Assembly: GCF_040448685.1 (NCBI RefSeq)
Contig: NZ_CP159290.1
Span: 2,914,001 to 2,978,000 of the forward strand
Source: Cellulosimicrobium sp. ES-005
GTDB taxonomy: Bacteria > Actinomycetota > Actinomycetes > Actinomycetales > Cellulomonadaceae
DNA length: 64,000 bases
Direction: 5' to 3'
The position numbers were made by a program, and so were the translations under genes. Every line of letters starts with the position of its first letter. Within the stretch, counting starts at the first letter, position 1. The notes beneath the pieces are model-generated. The model saw only the letters and a program-made list of their open reading frames with translations, did not search any database and was not told the origin of the DNA. Of this stretch, positions 33,818 to 41,687 are shown piece after piece.

Positions 33818-34566
33818 ACGCGGCCCCGACCGGTGCGTCGGCGCCCGCGTCGACCGGCGTGTGGGCGTGGCGCGGCGCTGCCCTGCTGCTCGACCTCGAC
33901 GGGACGCTCGTCGACTCCTCGGCCGCGATCGAGCGGCACACGCTCGCGTGGGCGGCCCGGCTCGGGCTCGACGGCGACGCGGTGGTCGCGGCGTCGCACG
34001 GCCGCCGCGACGTCGAGGTGGTCCGCCTCGTGGCGCCGGACGCCGACGTCGCGCGCGAGGTCGAGTGGCTGCACCGCATCTCGTGCGACGACACCGAGGG
34101 GGTCGTCGCGGTGCCCGGCGCGGCGGACCTGCTGGACGGCCTGGACCCGCGCGCCTGGACGGTCGTGACGTCGGCGGCGCGCGAGGTCGCGCTCGCGCGC
34201 CTGACCGCCGCCGGGCTGCCCGTGCCGGCGCGGTTCGTGTGCGCGGAGGACGTGGAGCGGGGCAAGCCCGACCCGGAGGGCTTCCTCGCGGGGGCGCGGC
34301 TGCTCGGCGTCGACCCGCGGCGCTGCCTCGTCCTCGAGGACTCCGCCGCGGGGGTCGCCGCCGGTCGGGGCGCGGGCGCGACCGTGCTCGCCGTCGGCCC
34401 GGACGACGTCCCCGGCGCGCACCACGGCGTCGCGGACCTACGCCCGGTCGTCGCGCGCGCGGTCGACCGCCGGGTGGAGGTCGTCGTGACGACGCGCGCC
34501 ACGGGCGCGTTCGGGGGCGCGGCCGAGGGAGCGCTCGACGACGGCCTGCCGGAGTTCGTCGCATGA
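33814..34566 (+). CDS. HAD-superfamily phosphatase (phosphoglycolate/sugar-phosphatase-like)
   Basis: 250 residues. Motif I is LLLDLDGTLVDSS, motif II VVTSAAREVAL, motif [25 protein letters not shown] and CLVLEDSAAGVAAGRGAGAT. The cap is of the small helical C1 type. It removes phosphate from a small phosphorylated metabolite. GTG start and 4-nt overlaps on both sides place it in the cluster operon, where it might supply a sugar or alcohol precursor, for example for the glycosyltransferase-like protein. Confidence 0.87.
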   Translation: MNAAPTGASAPASTGVWAWRGAALLLDLDGTLVDSSAAIERHTLAWAARLGLDGDAVVAASHGRRDVEVVRLVAPDADVAREVEWLHRISCDDTEGVVAVPGAADLLDGLDPRAWTVVTSAAREVALARLTAAGLPVPARFVCAEDVERGKPDPEGFLAGARLLGVDPRRCLVLEDSAAGVAAGRGAGATVLAVGPDDVPGAHHGVADLRPVVARAVDRRVEVVVTTRATGAFGGAAEGALDDGLPEFVA

Positions 34567-35327
34567 GCGCGGTCGATCCCGAGCCGGAGGTCGAGCTGTG
34601 GTTCGTCACCACGACCCCGCCCCCCGCCGAGCACGACATGAGTGTCGTTCTGGGCTCGATTCCGACCGCCAGATCGTGCTCGACGGCGGGTGACGTCGTG
34701 CTCGGCGCCGACGTGCTGGACGTGGTGGAGCGTGACCGTGCTCGTCGCCTCGCCTCGCCCGCCGACGCCGCGCGGTACGTGCGCGCGCACGTCGCCGCGC
34801 GCGAGATCCTTGCGGCGCGTACGGGCCTGTCGCCCGCGGACGTGCGCTGGGAGGTGGGGCCGCACGGGAAGCCGGGCCCCGTCGTCGGGCAGCGGTGGAA
34901 CCTCAGCCGCAGCGGCGACCACGCGCTCGTGGCGCTCGCCGGGACGGACGTGGGCGTCGACGTGCAGGTGCGCGACCCGCGCGTCGACGTCCACCGCCTC
35001 GCCGCGCGGTTCCTCGCCCCCGAGGACGCACGGTCGGACGCGGACGCCGACCCGTGGCGGCGCCTCGCACGGCTGGAGGCGTGCGCCAAGGCGGTCGGCG
35101 GACGGCTGCTCGACGTGCTCGGGCTCGACGTCCGGGCGTCCGGGCTGGTGCGGGCCGACGGCGGCCCCTGGCGCGGGCAGGAGTGGTGGGTGAGCGACGT
35201 GGCGGCACCCGCGGGCGCCGTCGCGGCGTGCGCGACGCCGGGGCCGCGGCCGCACGCGCTCCGCACCCGGGTCCGGGGCGCGGAGCACCCGTCGCCCCCG
35301 GTGCGTACGGGCGCAGGAGGTGCGTGA
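34563..35327 (+). CDS. Sfp-type 4'-phosphopantetheinyl transferase with in-frame repeat insertion
   Basis: 254 residues. The metal-binding motif is LAGTDVGVDVQVRDPRVDVH, and the second motif WRRLARLEACAKAVGGRLLD; WNLSRSGDHALVALAG precedes them. These are the Sfp hallmarks for transferring phosphopantetheine from CoA to carrier proteins. It should activate the two carrier proteins of the cluster. Residues 22-48 (AEHDMSVVLGSIPTARSCST and following) are encoded by an 81-bp dispersed repeat and lie between the first strand (VELWFVTTTPPP) and the first helix (DVLDVVERDRARR), where normal family members have only a short loop. The enzyme may therefore be impaired or tolerate the insert. Confidence 0.87.
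   Translation: MSAVDPEPEVELWFVTTTPPPAEHDMSVVLGSIPTARSCSTAGDVVLGADVLDVVERDRARRLASPADAARYVRAHVAAREILAARTGLSPADVRWEVGPHGKPGPVVGQRWNLSRSGDHALVALAGTDVGVDVQVRDPRVDVHRLAARFLAPEDARSDADADPWRRLARLEACAKAVGGRLLDVLGLDVRASGLVRADGGPWRGQEWWVSDVAAPAGAVAACATPGPRPHALRTRVRGAEHPSPPVRTGAGGA
34626..34706. repeat. 81-bp dispersed repeat, copy C, inside the PPTase gene
   Basis: 81 bp bounded by a perfect 12-bp terminal inverted repeat, GCCGAGCACGAC and GTCGTGCTCGGC. It is the reverse-orientation counterpart of copy B (18617-18697), equal in length and alignable without gaps. It encodes 27 in-frame residues of the phosphopantetheinyl transferase. Confidence 0.8.
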
Positions 35328-36664
35328 TGAGGGTCGTGCACCGTGTCGAGGTGAGCGGGCGAGCGGGCGAGGGGCCCGCGACGTGGGGCCAGACGGCGAT
35401 CCGGCGGGCGCTCGCCGCCCTGGAGCCGCTGGACCACCAGTTCAACCTCGTGTGGGGCGGCCCGCTCGACGCGCCCGTGCCGACCGAGGCCGCGACCGCC
35501 GTCGTGCGCGGGCTCGTGGAGCGGCACGACTCGCTGCGCACGCGGATCCACCCGAGCGGGGACGGTTACGTCCAGGAGCTGTGCGGGGCCGGGACGGTCG
35601 AGGTCGTCGAGGAGCGTGTGCCCGACGTGGCGGACGTCGCCGCGCACGGCGCGCGGCTGCGCGACGAGCTCTGGGGCCGCGCGTTCGACTACCCGGCTGA
35701 GCTGCCCGTGCGGGTCGGTCTCGTGACGGTGGACGGCGCGGTGCACCACACCGTGCTCGTCGTCGCGCACACCGCGCTCGACGGCTGGGGGCTGCCCGTG
35801 CTCGACGGCGACCTCACGGCTCTCGCGGCGGGGGCCACGCTGCCGGACGTCGAGGCGTGGACGCCGCTCGACGAGGCGGCCTGGCAGACCTCGGACGAGG
35901 GTCGGCGGCACGACGCCGCCGCGCGCGCACGCACCCTGCGCACCATGCGCGCGGCCCCGACGCAGGTCTTCGCGCCGCGCCCCGCCGAGGCCCTCGACGG
36001 GGGGCCGCGGTACCGGCAGACGGTCCTGCGGTCGCGACGCCTGGGGCCCGCGGCCGAGCGGGTGGCGGCGCGCTGGCGCACGAGCGCGTCCGGCGTCCTG
36101 CTCGCGGCGTCGTGCCGGGCGCTCGCCGCTGCCGCGGGCCGGGACGACCTCGCGCTGCAGGTCATGGTGAGCAACCGCTTCCGCCGGGAGCTCGCGACGG
36201 CCGTCGTGACGACGGCGATGGAGGGCCTGGTGCACGTCGACGGTCTCGACGCGCCGTTCGACGAGGTGGGCGCGCGGGTCTGGCGCGCGGCGATGACGGC
36301 GTACCGGTCGGCGTACTACGACAAGGACCGGCTCCAGGCGGAGGCCGCGGCCGACCCGTCGACCGCCCACGACGGCACCTGCTGGTACAACGACCGCCGC
36401 GGCACCGGACCCGACCGGACGCTGCGCGCCCGCCCCACGCCGTCGCGGCGGCTCGCGCGCGCCGACGCGTCCGACGAGCAGGGCGGCGTCACCCTCACGC
36501 TGCACCTCGTCGACGCCCCGGGCGGGGGCATCGACGTCGTCCTCACCGCCGACACGACGCGCGTGGACGACGCGACGGCGGAGCAGGTCGTGCGCGACGT
36601 CGAGCGCTGCGTGCTCGACGCGTCGCGCGCGGGGAGCCCCGGCGGGACGGTCACGCGCCGGTAG
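35327..36664 (+). CDS. Stand-alone condensation-domain-like acyltransferase
   Basis: 445 residues from the ATG at 35327; a GTG at 35324 is also in frame, but GGAGG at 35316-35320 is better spaced for the ATG. The active-site motif HxxxDG is seen as VVAHTALDGWGLPV (H at about 148, D at about 152). ALEPLDHQFNLVW and VRGLVERHDSLRTRIH are N-terminal condensation-domain features; a later WYNDRRG and DVVLTADTTRVDDATAEQVV complete the second lobe. Such domains form amide or ester bonds between carrier-bound groups. It is the last gene of the cluster and may join the fatty acyl and aminoacyl parts. Confidence 0.8.
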   Translation: MRVVHRVEVSGRAGEGPATWGQTAIRRALAALEPLDHQFNLVWGGPLDAPVPTEAATAVVRGLVERHDSLRTRIHPSGDGYVQELCGAGTVEVVEERVPDVADVAAHGARLRDELWGRAFDYPAELPVRVGLVTVDGAVHHTVLVVAHTALDGWGLPVLDGDLTALAAGATLPDVEAWTPLDEAAWQTSDEGRRHDAAARARTLRTMRAAPTQVFAPRPAEALDGGPRYRQTVLRSRRLGPAAERVAARWRTSASGVLLAASCRALAAAAGRDDLALQVMVSNRFRRELATAVVTTAMEGLVHVDGLDAPFDEVGARVWRAAMTAYRSAYYDKDRLQAEAAADPSTAHDGTCWYNDRRGTGPDRTLRARPTPSRRLARADASDEQGGVTLTLHLVDAPGGGIDVVLTADTTRVDDATAEQVVRDVERCVLDASRAGSPGGTVTRR

Positions 36665-37447
36665 CGTCCCCCGGCGCGGCGAGAGCGCGGACGACGAGGG
36701 CCTGCGCGAGCGTCCCGAACGGTCCGGCCTCGTCGTGGAGCGTGCTGTGCGTGACCCCGGAACCCGCGGTGCCGAAGACGACCGAGGTGTCCAGGCCGAC
36801 CCAGCCGCCCAGCGGCGCGCGGAAGAGGTGGGCCGTGAGGTCGACGTTGGGGAAGGCGACCTCCCGCGGGTCCGCGCGCACGGCCATGCCGTTGGCGGCG
36901 TCGAGCAGCGCTGCGGTGCGCGCGAGCGGCCCGGCCTCCTCGTCGGCGACGAGCGGGACGTCGGTGCGCACCCAGACCGTCGCGCGCCCCGGCTCGACCG
37001 CGGTGCGGCGGACCTCGACGGAGTCGATGAAGCCGCCGGGCCAGACGGTCGCCGGGTCCAGGGCGGCGTCCGGTCCGGTCCCGGCACGGGTGCCGGCGCA
37101 CCGCCGGCGAGGTCGACGGTGTCGCCCGTCCGCACGAGCCACGCCCGGAGCGAGACGGCGCAGCGCCCCGCGCACCAGAGCGTCGCCTCGACGAGCTCCA
37201 CGCCCCGCCCCGGGCGCACCACGCGGACCCGAGTCTCCACGTCGCCGATCGGGAACACGCCCCAGATGTCGTAGGCGAGGCGCGACGCCGCGAGGTCGTC
37301 GCGCCCCCGGGCGACGCGGTCGGTCTCGACGACGTGCGCGAGCAGCCCGAGCGCGGGCGCCACGTGCTGCTCGTCGGTGCGCCACGCCCCGCCGACGTGC
37401 GGGCTCGCGCGGAACGTCGTCGGGCCGGTGCGGAAGAAGTACGCCAT
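36651..37447 (-). pseudogene. Frameshifted TesB-like acyl-CoA thioesterase
   Basis: Two reading frames together make one hotdog-fold thioesterase-like protein. The N-terminal part runs from the ATG at 37447 (FFRTGPTTFRASPHVGGAW, SRLAYDIWGVFPIGDVETRV) to about 37080. The C-terminal part (DAALDPATVWPGGFIDSVEV, FPNVDLTAHLFRAPLGGWVG, VVFGTAGSGVTHSTLHDEAG) is in another frame and stops at 36651. The switch falls in a GTCCG direct repeat (37068-37081); removing one 5-bp unit restores a continuous frame reading PGPDAALDP. Either the gene is broken, or phase-variable, or there is a sequencing error. It overlaps the end of the condensation gene tail to tail by 14 bp. Confidence 0.75.
37068..37081. repeat. 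5-bp tandem repeat at the thioesterase frameshift
   Basis: GTCCG-GTCCG-GTCC, almost three units. Loss of one unit brings the two halves of the thioesterase reading frame into register. Confidence 0.7.
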
Positions 37448-37609
37448 CGTGCTCCTCGGTGGGGGTGGTCGCTCGGCTCTGCGAGCGGGTGACCCCACGA
37501 GTGTGCCCCGGTGCGACGGCGGCCGGTGCCCGTCGGCGGCACCGACACGTCCGAGGGGCGACCACGGGGGCGAGGTCGAGCCGTTCCGTCGACCTGAGAG
37601 GATCCGACC

Positions 37610-38629
37610 ATGAGCGCGCCGATCCTCGACTCCCCGCTCCCGATCGTCGCCGCGCCGATGGCCGGCGGCCCGACGACGGTGGCGCTGTCGACCGCCGTAG
37701 CGTCCGCCGGAGGGTTCCCGTTCCTCGCCGGCGGCTACACGACGCCCGAGGCGCTGGCGGCCCAGATAGAGCCGCTCCGCGCCACGGGGCACGCCTTCGG
37801 GGTCAACCTGTTCGTGCCGTCGCGCGACGTCGTCGACCCGGACGCGCTCGCCGCCTACGCCGCCGAGCTCGCGCCGGAGGCGGACGCGCTCGGGGTCGTG
37901 CTCGACCCGACGCCCGTCGCCGACGACGACCGCTGGGAGGAGAAGCTCGCGCTCCTGCTCGCGCGGCCGGTGCCGGCGGTGTCCCTGACGTTCGGGCTGC
38001 CCGACCGGGCCGCGGTCGCCGCCCTCCGCGCCGTCGGGACCCGGGTGCTCGCCAGCGTCACCGCTCCCTCCGAGGCGAGGCTCGCGCGCGACGTCGGAGT
38101 CGACGGGCTCGTGGTCCAGGGCTCCGACGCGGGCGGCCACAGCGCCGTCCACGACCCCGGCCGGGACCCGGAGCCCGTCGCGACGACCGAGCTCGTCCGG
38201 CGGGTGCGGCGCGAGGTGGACCTGCCGGTCGTGGCCGCCGGTGGCGTCGACGGACCCGGGGCGGCGCGTGCGCTCCTCGACGCCGGGGCGCAGGCCGTGG
38301 CCGTGGGCACGCTGCTGCTGCGGACCGACGAGGCGGGCACGTCGCCCACCTACCGTCGCGCCCTCGCCGACCCCGCCTTCACCGAGACGGTCCTGACCCG
38401 GGCGTTCACCGGCCGGCCCGCCCGGGCGCTGCGCAACGGCTTCGTCGAGCGCCACCGGGGGAGCGCACCGGTCGCCTACCCCGCGGTGCACCACCTGACC
38501 CGCGGGCTGCGGCAGGCGGCCGCGGCGGCGGGCGACGCCGACCGCCTGCACCTGTGGGCGGGGACCGGCTACCGGAACGCGTCGGACGGGCCGGCGGCCG
38601 ACGTCGTGCGGGCGCTCGCGGGCGTCTGA
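37610..38629 (+). CDS. Nitronate monooxygenase-like FMN enzyme
   Basis: 339 residues. TIM-barrel FMN enzyme with PLPIVAAPMAGGPTTVALST at the N-terminus, VDGLVVQGSDAGGHSAVHDP (the GGH site with catalytic His), VVAAGGVDGPGAARALLDAG and AVAVGTLLLRTDEAG for phosphate binding. Nitronate monooxygenases oxidise propionate 3-nitronate and related toxic nitroalkanes; some members of the family are enoyl reductases, so the reaction is not certain. The ATG follows GAGAGG. Confidence 0.85.
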   Translation: MSAPILDSPLPIVAAPMAGGPTTVALSTAVASAGGFPFLAGGYTTPEALAAQIEPLRATGHAFGVNLFVPSRDVVDPDALAAYAAELAPEADALGVVLDPTPVADDDRWEEKLALLLARPVPAVSLTFGLPDRAAVAALRAVGTRVLASVTAPSEARLARDVGVDGLVVQGSDAGGHSAVHDPGRDPEPVATTELVRRVRREVDLPVVAAGGVDGPGAARALLDAGAQAVAVGTLLLRTDEAGTSPTYRRALADPAFTETVLTRAFTGRPARALRNGFVERHRGSAPVAYPAVHHLTRGLRQAAAAAGDADRLHLWAGTGYRNASDGPAADVVRALAGV

Positions 38630-38652
38630 GCGGACGGGTCGGCGTCCGGACC

Positions 38653-39606
38653 TCAGGGGTCGCCGAGCGCGGCGCGGGCCGCGCGCGCGACGGCGGTCGC
38701 CAGGCGGTCGAGAGACGTGGAGTGCAGCCGCCACTGCTGCCAGTGCTGCGGCACGTCCATCGCCCGGGCGTCGTCGAAGCCCACGAGGCGTCCCGCGCGC
38801 TCGGCCCGGGCGCTCTGGAGGTCGGGGAGCATGCCCCACCCCATGCCGAGCTCGATCGCGCGGCGGAACTCGTTCGACGCGGGGACGTGGTGGCGGGGCG
38901 GGTCGATCACTGCCCCCGCCGCTGTCCCGACCGCCTCCTGGGCGCGCAGCCGCAGGTAGCGCTCCTGGAGGTCGTCCTTGCGGTCGAACGCGAGGACGGG
39001 CGCGCGGGAGAGCGCGACGGCGGTCGGGCCCTCGGGGAACCAGCGCGCGGCGAACGCGGGGCTCGCCATGGGGCGGTAGCGCATCCGGCCCAGCAGGGTC
39101 GAGCGGCAGCCGGGGACGGCCTCGGCGACCGAGGTCACCGCCGCGACGGCCGTGCCGTCGCGCAGCAGGCCGATCGAGTGCTCCTCGTCCTCGCGCAGCA
39201 CCTCGAGCCGGGCCCACTCCGACGCGTCGACGAGCGCCGGCAGCGCCCAGGTGGTCAGGGCGTCACCGGAGACGACGAGCGTGACCTCGGGCAGCGGCAC
39301 GGCGGCATCGTCGGTGTCGGCCGGGTCGTCCGGCCGCCCCGCGGACCCGATCCCCAGCTCCGCGAGCACGTCCGCCTGCTGCAGCGCGAGGTGGCGCGCG
39401 TGCCGGACGAGCACCTGGCCCGGCGGCGTGAGCTCGGCGGGCTTCCCGCGCCGCACGAGCACCTGGCCCACCGCCGACTCGAGCGCGCGCACGCGCTGGC
39501 TCACGGCGGACGGGGTGACCCCGAGCCGCTGGGCGGCGGCCTCGAACGTCCCGGCGGCGGCGATCGCGTCGAGCGTCCGGAGCTGGTCGGGCTGGAGGTC
39601 CACCAT
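38653..39606 (-). CDS. lysG: LysR-family regulator of the LysG/ArgP type
   Basis: 317 residues. The HTH is LQPDQLRTLDAIAAAGTFEA and TPSAVSQRVRALESAVGQVL; the effector domain follows (TLVVSGDALTTWALPALVDA, RRAIELGMGWGMLPDLQSAR). The sequence HTH plus 'PDQLRTLDAI' is typical of LysG/ArgP regulators that sense basic amino acids. It is divergent from a LysE-type exporter, the standard arrangement in actinobacteria. It would activate lysE when lysine, arginine or related amino acids accumulate. Confidence 0.88.
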   Translation of the reverse strand: MVDLQPDQLRTLDAIAAAGTFEAAAQRLGVTPSAVSQRVRALESAVGQVLVRRGKPAELTPPGQVLVRHARHLALQQADVLAELGIGSAGRPDDPADTDDAAVPLPEVTLVVSGDALTTWALPALVDASEWARLEVLREDEEHSIGLLRDGTAVAAVTSVAEAVPGCRSTLLGRMRYRPMASPAFAARWFPEGPTAVALSRAPVLAFDRKDDLQERYLRLRAQEAVGTAAGAVIDPPRHHVPASNEFRRAIELGMGWGMLPDLQSARAERAGRLVGFDDARAMDVPQHWQQWRLHSTSLDRLATAVARAARAALGDP

Positions 39607-39621
39607 GAAGCAGATCTTAGG

Positions 39622-39648
39622 GAAGTGCAGAATCTTTCGCTGTACTTC
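39622..39648. promoter_or_regulatory. LysG operator dyad between lysG and lysE
   Basis: GAAGTGCAG (39622-39630) and CTGTACTTC (39640-39648) match at 8 of 9 positions as an inverted repeat with a 9-nt AT-rich spacer. It lies in the 70-bp interval between the divergent genes, where LysG should bind. Confidence 0.55.
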
Positions 39649-39676
39649 ATCGGGCCGCGTACCTACCGTCGAGGGC

Positions 39677-40336
39677 GTGCTCGCCGCTCTCTCGCCCCTC
39701 GCCGCCGGTCTCGCCGCCGGGCTGTCCCTCATCGTCGCGATCGGGGCGCAGAACGCGTTCGTCCTGCGCCAGGGCCTGCGCCGCGAGCACGTCCTGCCCG
39801 TCGTGCTCGTCTGCGCGCTCTCCGACCTCGTCCTCATCGCCGCCGGGACGGCCGGGCTCGGCGCGCTCGTGACCGGCGCGCCCGCGCTGCTCACCGCGGT
39901 GCGGTGGGGCGGTGGCGCGTTCCTCCTCACGCTCGCGGTCCTCGCCGCCCGCCGCGCCCTGCGACCCGGCGGTCTCGACGCAGCGTCCGGCGAGGTGTCG
40001 GGCGCCGGCGCGACGAGCGCCCGCTCCGCCGTCGGGACGTCGCTCGCCCTCACGTGGCTCAACCCGCACGTCTACCTCGACACCGTGCTTCTCCTCGGGT
40101 CGCTCGCGGCGGGCTACGCCGCCGCGCACGCCGGGGGAGCGGGCGACCCCGACGCCGCCCGCTGGCTCTTCGGGGCAGGCGCGATGGTCGCGAGCATCGC
40201 CTGGTTCACCGCGCTCGGCTTCGGCGCACGCCTGCTCGCACCCGTGTTCGCCAGGCCCGGCGCGTGGCGCGTGCTCGACGGCGCGATCGCCGTCGTCATG
40301 GCGACCATCGGGGTGTCGCTCCTGCTCGGTGGCTGA
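39677..40336 (+). CDS. lysE: LysE/ArgO basic amino acid exporter
   Basis: 219 residues with six hydrophobic helices. The N-terminus AGLSLIVAIGAQNAFVLRQG is diagnostic for LysE/ArgO, with LTWLNPHVYLDTVLLLG in the fourth helix region. I chose the GTG at 39677; an ATG at 39605 is in frame but would lie over the regulator's start and put the operator inside the gene. It exports lysine/arginine, under control of the divergent LysG. Confidence 0.9.
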   Translation: MLAALSPLAAGLAAGLSLIVAIGAQNAFVLRQGLRREHVLPVVLVCALSDLVLIAAGTAGLGALVTGAPALLTAVRWGGGAFLLTLAVLAARRALRPGGLDAASGEVSGAGATSARSAVGTSLALTWLNPHVYLDTVLLLGSLAAGYAAAHAGGAGDPDAARWLFGAGAMVASIAWFTALGFGARLLAPVFARPGAWRVLDGAIAVVMATIGVSLLLGG

Positions 40337-40348
40337 GGCGGCGCGTCC

Positions 40349-40729
40349 TCAGGACGTCGCCCAGACCCCCAGCTCGTTGCCGCTCGGGTCGAGGAAGTGG
40401 AACCGCCTGCCACCGGGGAACGCGTACGGGCCCTCGACCACCTGGCCGCCCGCGCCCTGCACGGCGGCGAGCGTCGCGTCGAGGTCCGCGGAGAACAGCA
40501 GCACGAGCGGCCCGCCCCGCGAGACGTCGGCCGCCTCCGCCAGGCGCAGCCCGCCCGCCTCGTCCGCACCCGACTCCGCGGCGGTGCGGATCCCCGCGTA
40601 CCCGGGGCCGTAGGGGACGAACTCCCAGCCGAACGCCGCGCCGTAGAACGCCTGCGCCGCGGCGAGGTCGGTCGCGGGGAGCTCGACGTAGTCGATCGAG
40701 TGGTGGATGCCGTGCGCGTGGGTGCTCAT
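40349..40729 (-). CDS. VOC-superfamily protein
   Basis: 126 residues. Glyoxalase-like pattern: SIDYVELPATDLAAAQAFYG, FGWEFVPYGPGYAGIR, RGGPLVLLFSADLDATLAAV and FHFLDPSGNELGVWA. Single-domain member with a duplicated beta-alpha-beta fold; the conserved Glu is in NELG. Substrate unknown. It follows the methyltransferase gene on the same strand with a 43-bp gap. Confidence 0.8.
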   Translation of the reverse strand: MSTHAHGIHHSIDYVELPATDLAAAQAFYGAAFGWEFVPYGPGYAGIRTAAESGADEAGGLRLAEAADVSRGGPLVLLFSADLDATLAAVQGAGGQVVEGPYAFPGGRRFHFLDPSGNELGVWATS

Positions 40730-40772
40730 CCGGGCATCGTCGCGCGGGCCACCCACAGGGACGCGGCCTCGG

Positions 40773-41540
40773 TCAGCGGTCGGCGACCACGACGAACAGG
40801 GTGACCGACGCGAAGAACACCGCGGTCGTGAGGTGCGCGACCCAGCGCTCGTACGCGTCCGGGTCGAGGTACCCGGCCTCCCGCGCGCGTCGGGCGACGC
40901 GCCCGAGACCCAGCACGGCGTCGGCCTCGCCGACGTCCCGGAAGACGGCCGTGACCGGGACGACCCGGCGGACCGAGAGCCCCGAACGCGCGGCGAGCGC
41001 GGGGAGCTGCCGGCCCGTCCACGCGTTGCGTACCACCTCCTCGACCACGTACGCCTGGTACGCGTGCGTCGTCGCGCGGTCCGGCCCGTCGATCGCGAGG
41101 GTTCCCCAGTCCGGCTCCGCGAGCACGGCGCGCCCGCCCGGGCGGAGCACGCGAGCGATCTCGTCGACGGCGCGGCCGGGGTCCGCGACGTGCTGGAGCA
41201 CGCGATCCGTGTGGGCGCGGTCGACGCTCCCGGCGTCGAGGTCGAGCTCGTGGGCGTCGCCCGTCCGCACCGTGACGTTGCGGGTCCCCGCCACGCGCTC
41301 CCGCGCCGCCTCGACCGCGTCGACGTCGTGGTCGATCCCCACGACCAGCCCGTCGGCGCCGACCGCCGCGCTGAAGGCGAGGAGGTCGGCACCGGGGCCG
41401 CACCCGACGTCGACCACGGTGTGGCCGTCCGCCAGGGCGAGCTCCGCGGTCACCATCGCCTTGTAGCCGCGCCCGAGGTCGGACGCCGCCAGGCGCATCA
41501 GGTAGTCGTCCGGTCGGGTGGCCTCGAAGATGTCCGCCAT
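40773..41540 (-). CDS. SAM-dependent class I methyltransferase
   Basis: 255 residues. The SAM motif is TVVDVGCGPGADLLAFSAAV, followed by LVVGIDHDVDAVEAARERVA, RTGDAHELDLDAGSVDRAHT and EIARVLRPGGRAVLAEPDWG. The family is the Methyltransf_11/25 type (UbiE-like). Acceptor unknown. The C-terminal TTAVFFASVTLFVVVADR is hydrophobic and may be a membrane-contacting helix or the closing strands. Confidence 0.85.
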   Translation of the reverse strand: MADIFEATRPDDYLMRLAASDLGRGYKAMVTAELALADGHTVVDVGCGPGADLLAFSAAVGADGLVVGIDHDVDAVEAARERVAGTRNVTVRTGDAHELDLDAGSVDRAHTDRVLQHVADPGRAVDEIARVLRPGGRAVLAEPDWGTLAIDGPDRATTHAYQAYVVEEVVRNAWTGRQLPALAARSGLSVRRVVPVTAVFRDVGEADAVLGLGRVARRAREAGYLDPDAYERWVAHLTTAVFFASVTLFVVVADR

Positions 41541-41687
41541 CCGACGATTCTCGGCTCTCGTCGGCGGCGTCGGCGGGAGGGAACGGCAGGATCCGGGACG
41601 GAGACCGTGAAGGGGCCGAACCGTCGCCGAAGGATCGAACGTCACGGATCCATGACCGTGGTCGACGGACCCGCGGGCGGCGACCGG

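Noticed and set aside
32948-39217. 2089-codon open frame on the minus strand
   Set aside because: It is a shadow of several plus-strand genes. Composition is dominated by Arg, Pro, Ala and Gly with no domain, except the short true stretch of the thioesterase N-terminus near 37100-37447, which is annotated separately.
39605-40336. Earlier ATG start for lysE
   Set aside because: It would overlap the lysG start and place the operator dyad and promoter inside the coding region; the GTG at 39677 gives the normal LysE N-terminus.
35857-41466. 1869-codon open frame on the plus strand
   Set aside because: It crosses genes on both strands and reads as low-complexity Arg/Gly/Ala. Long false frames are expected at this GC content.
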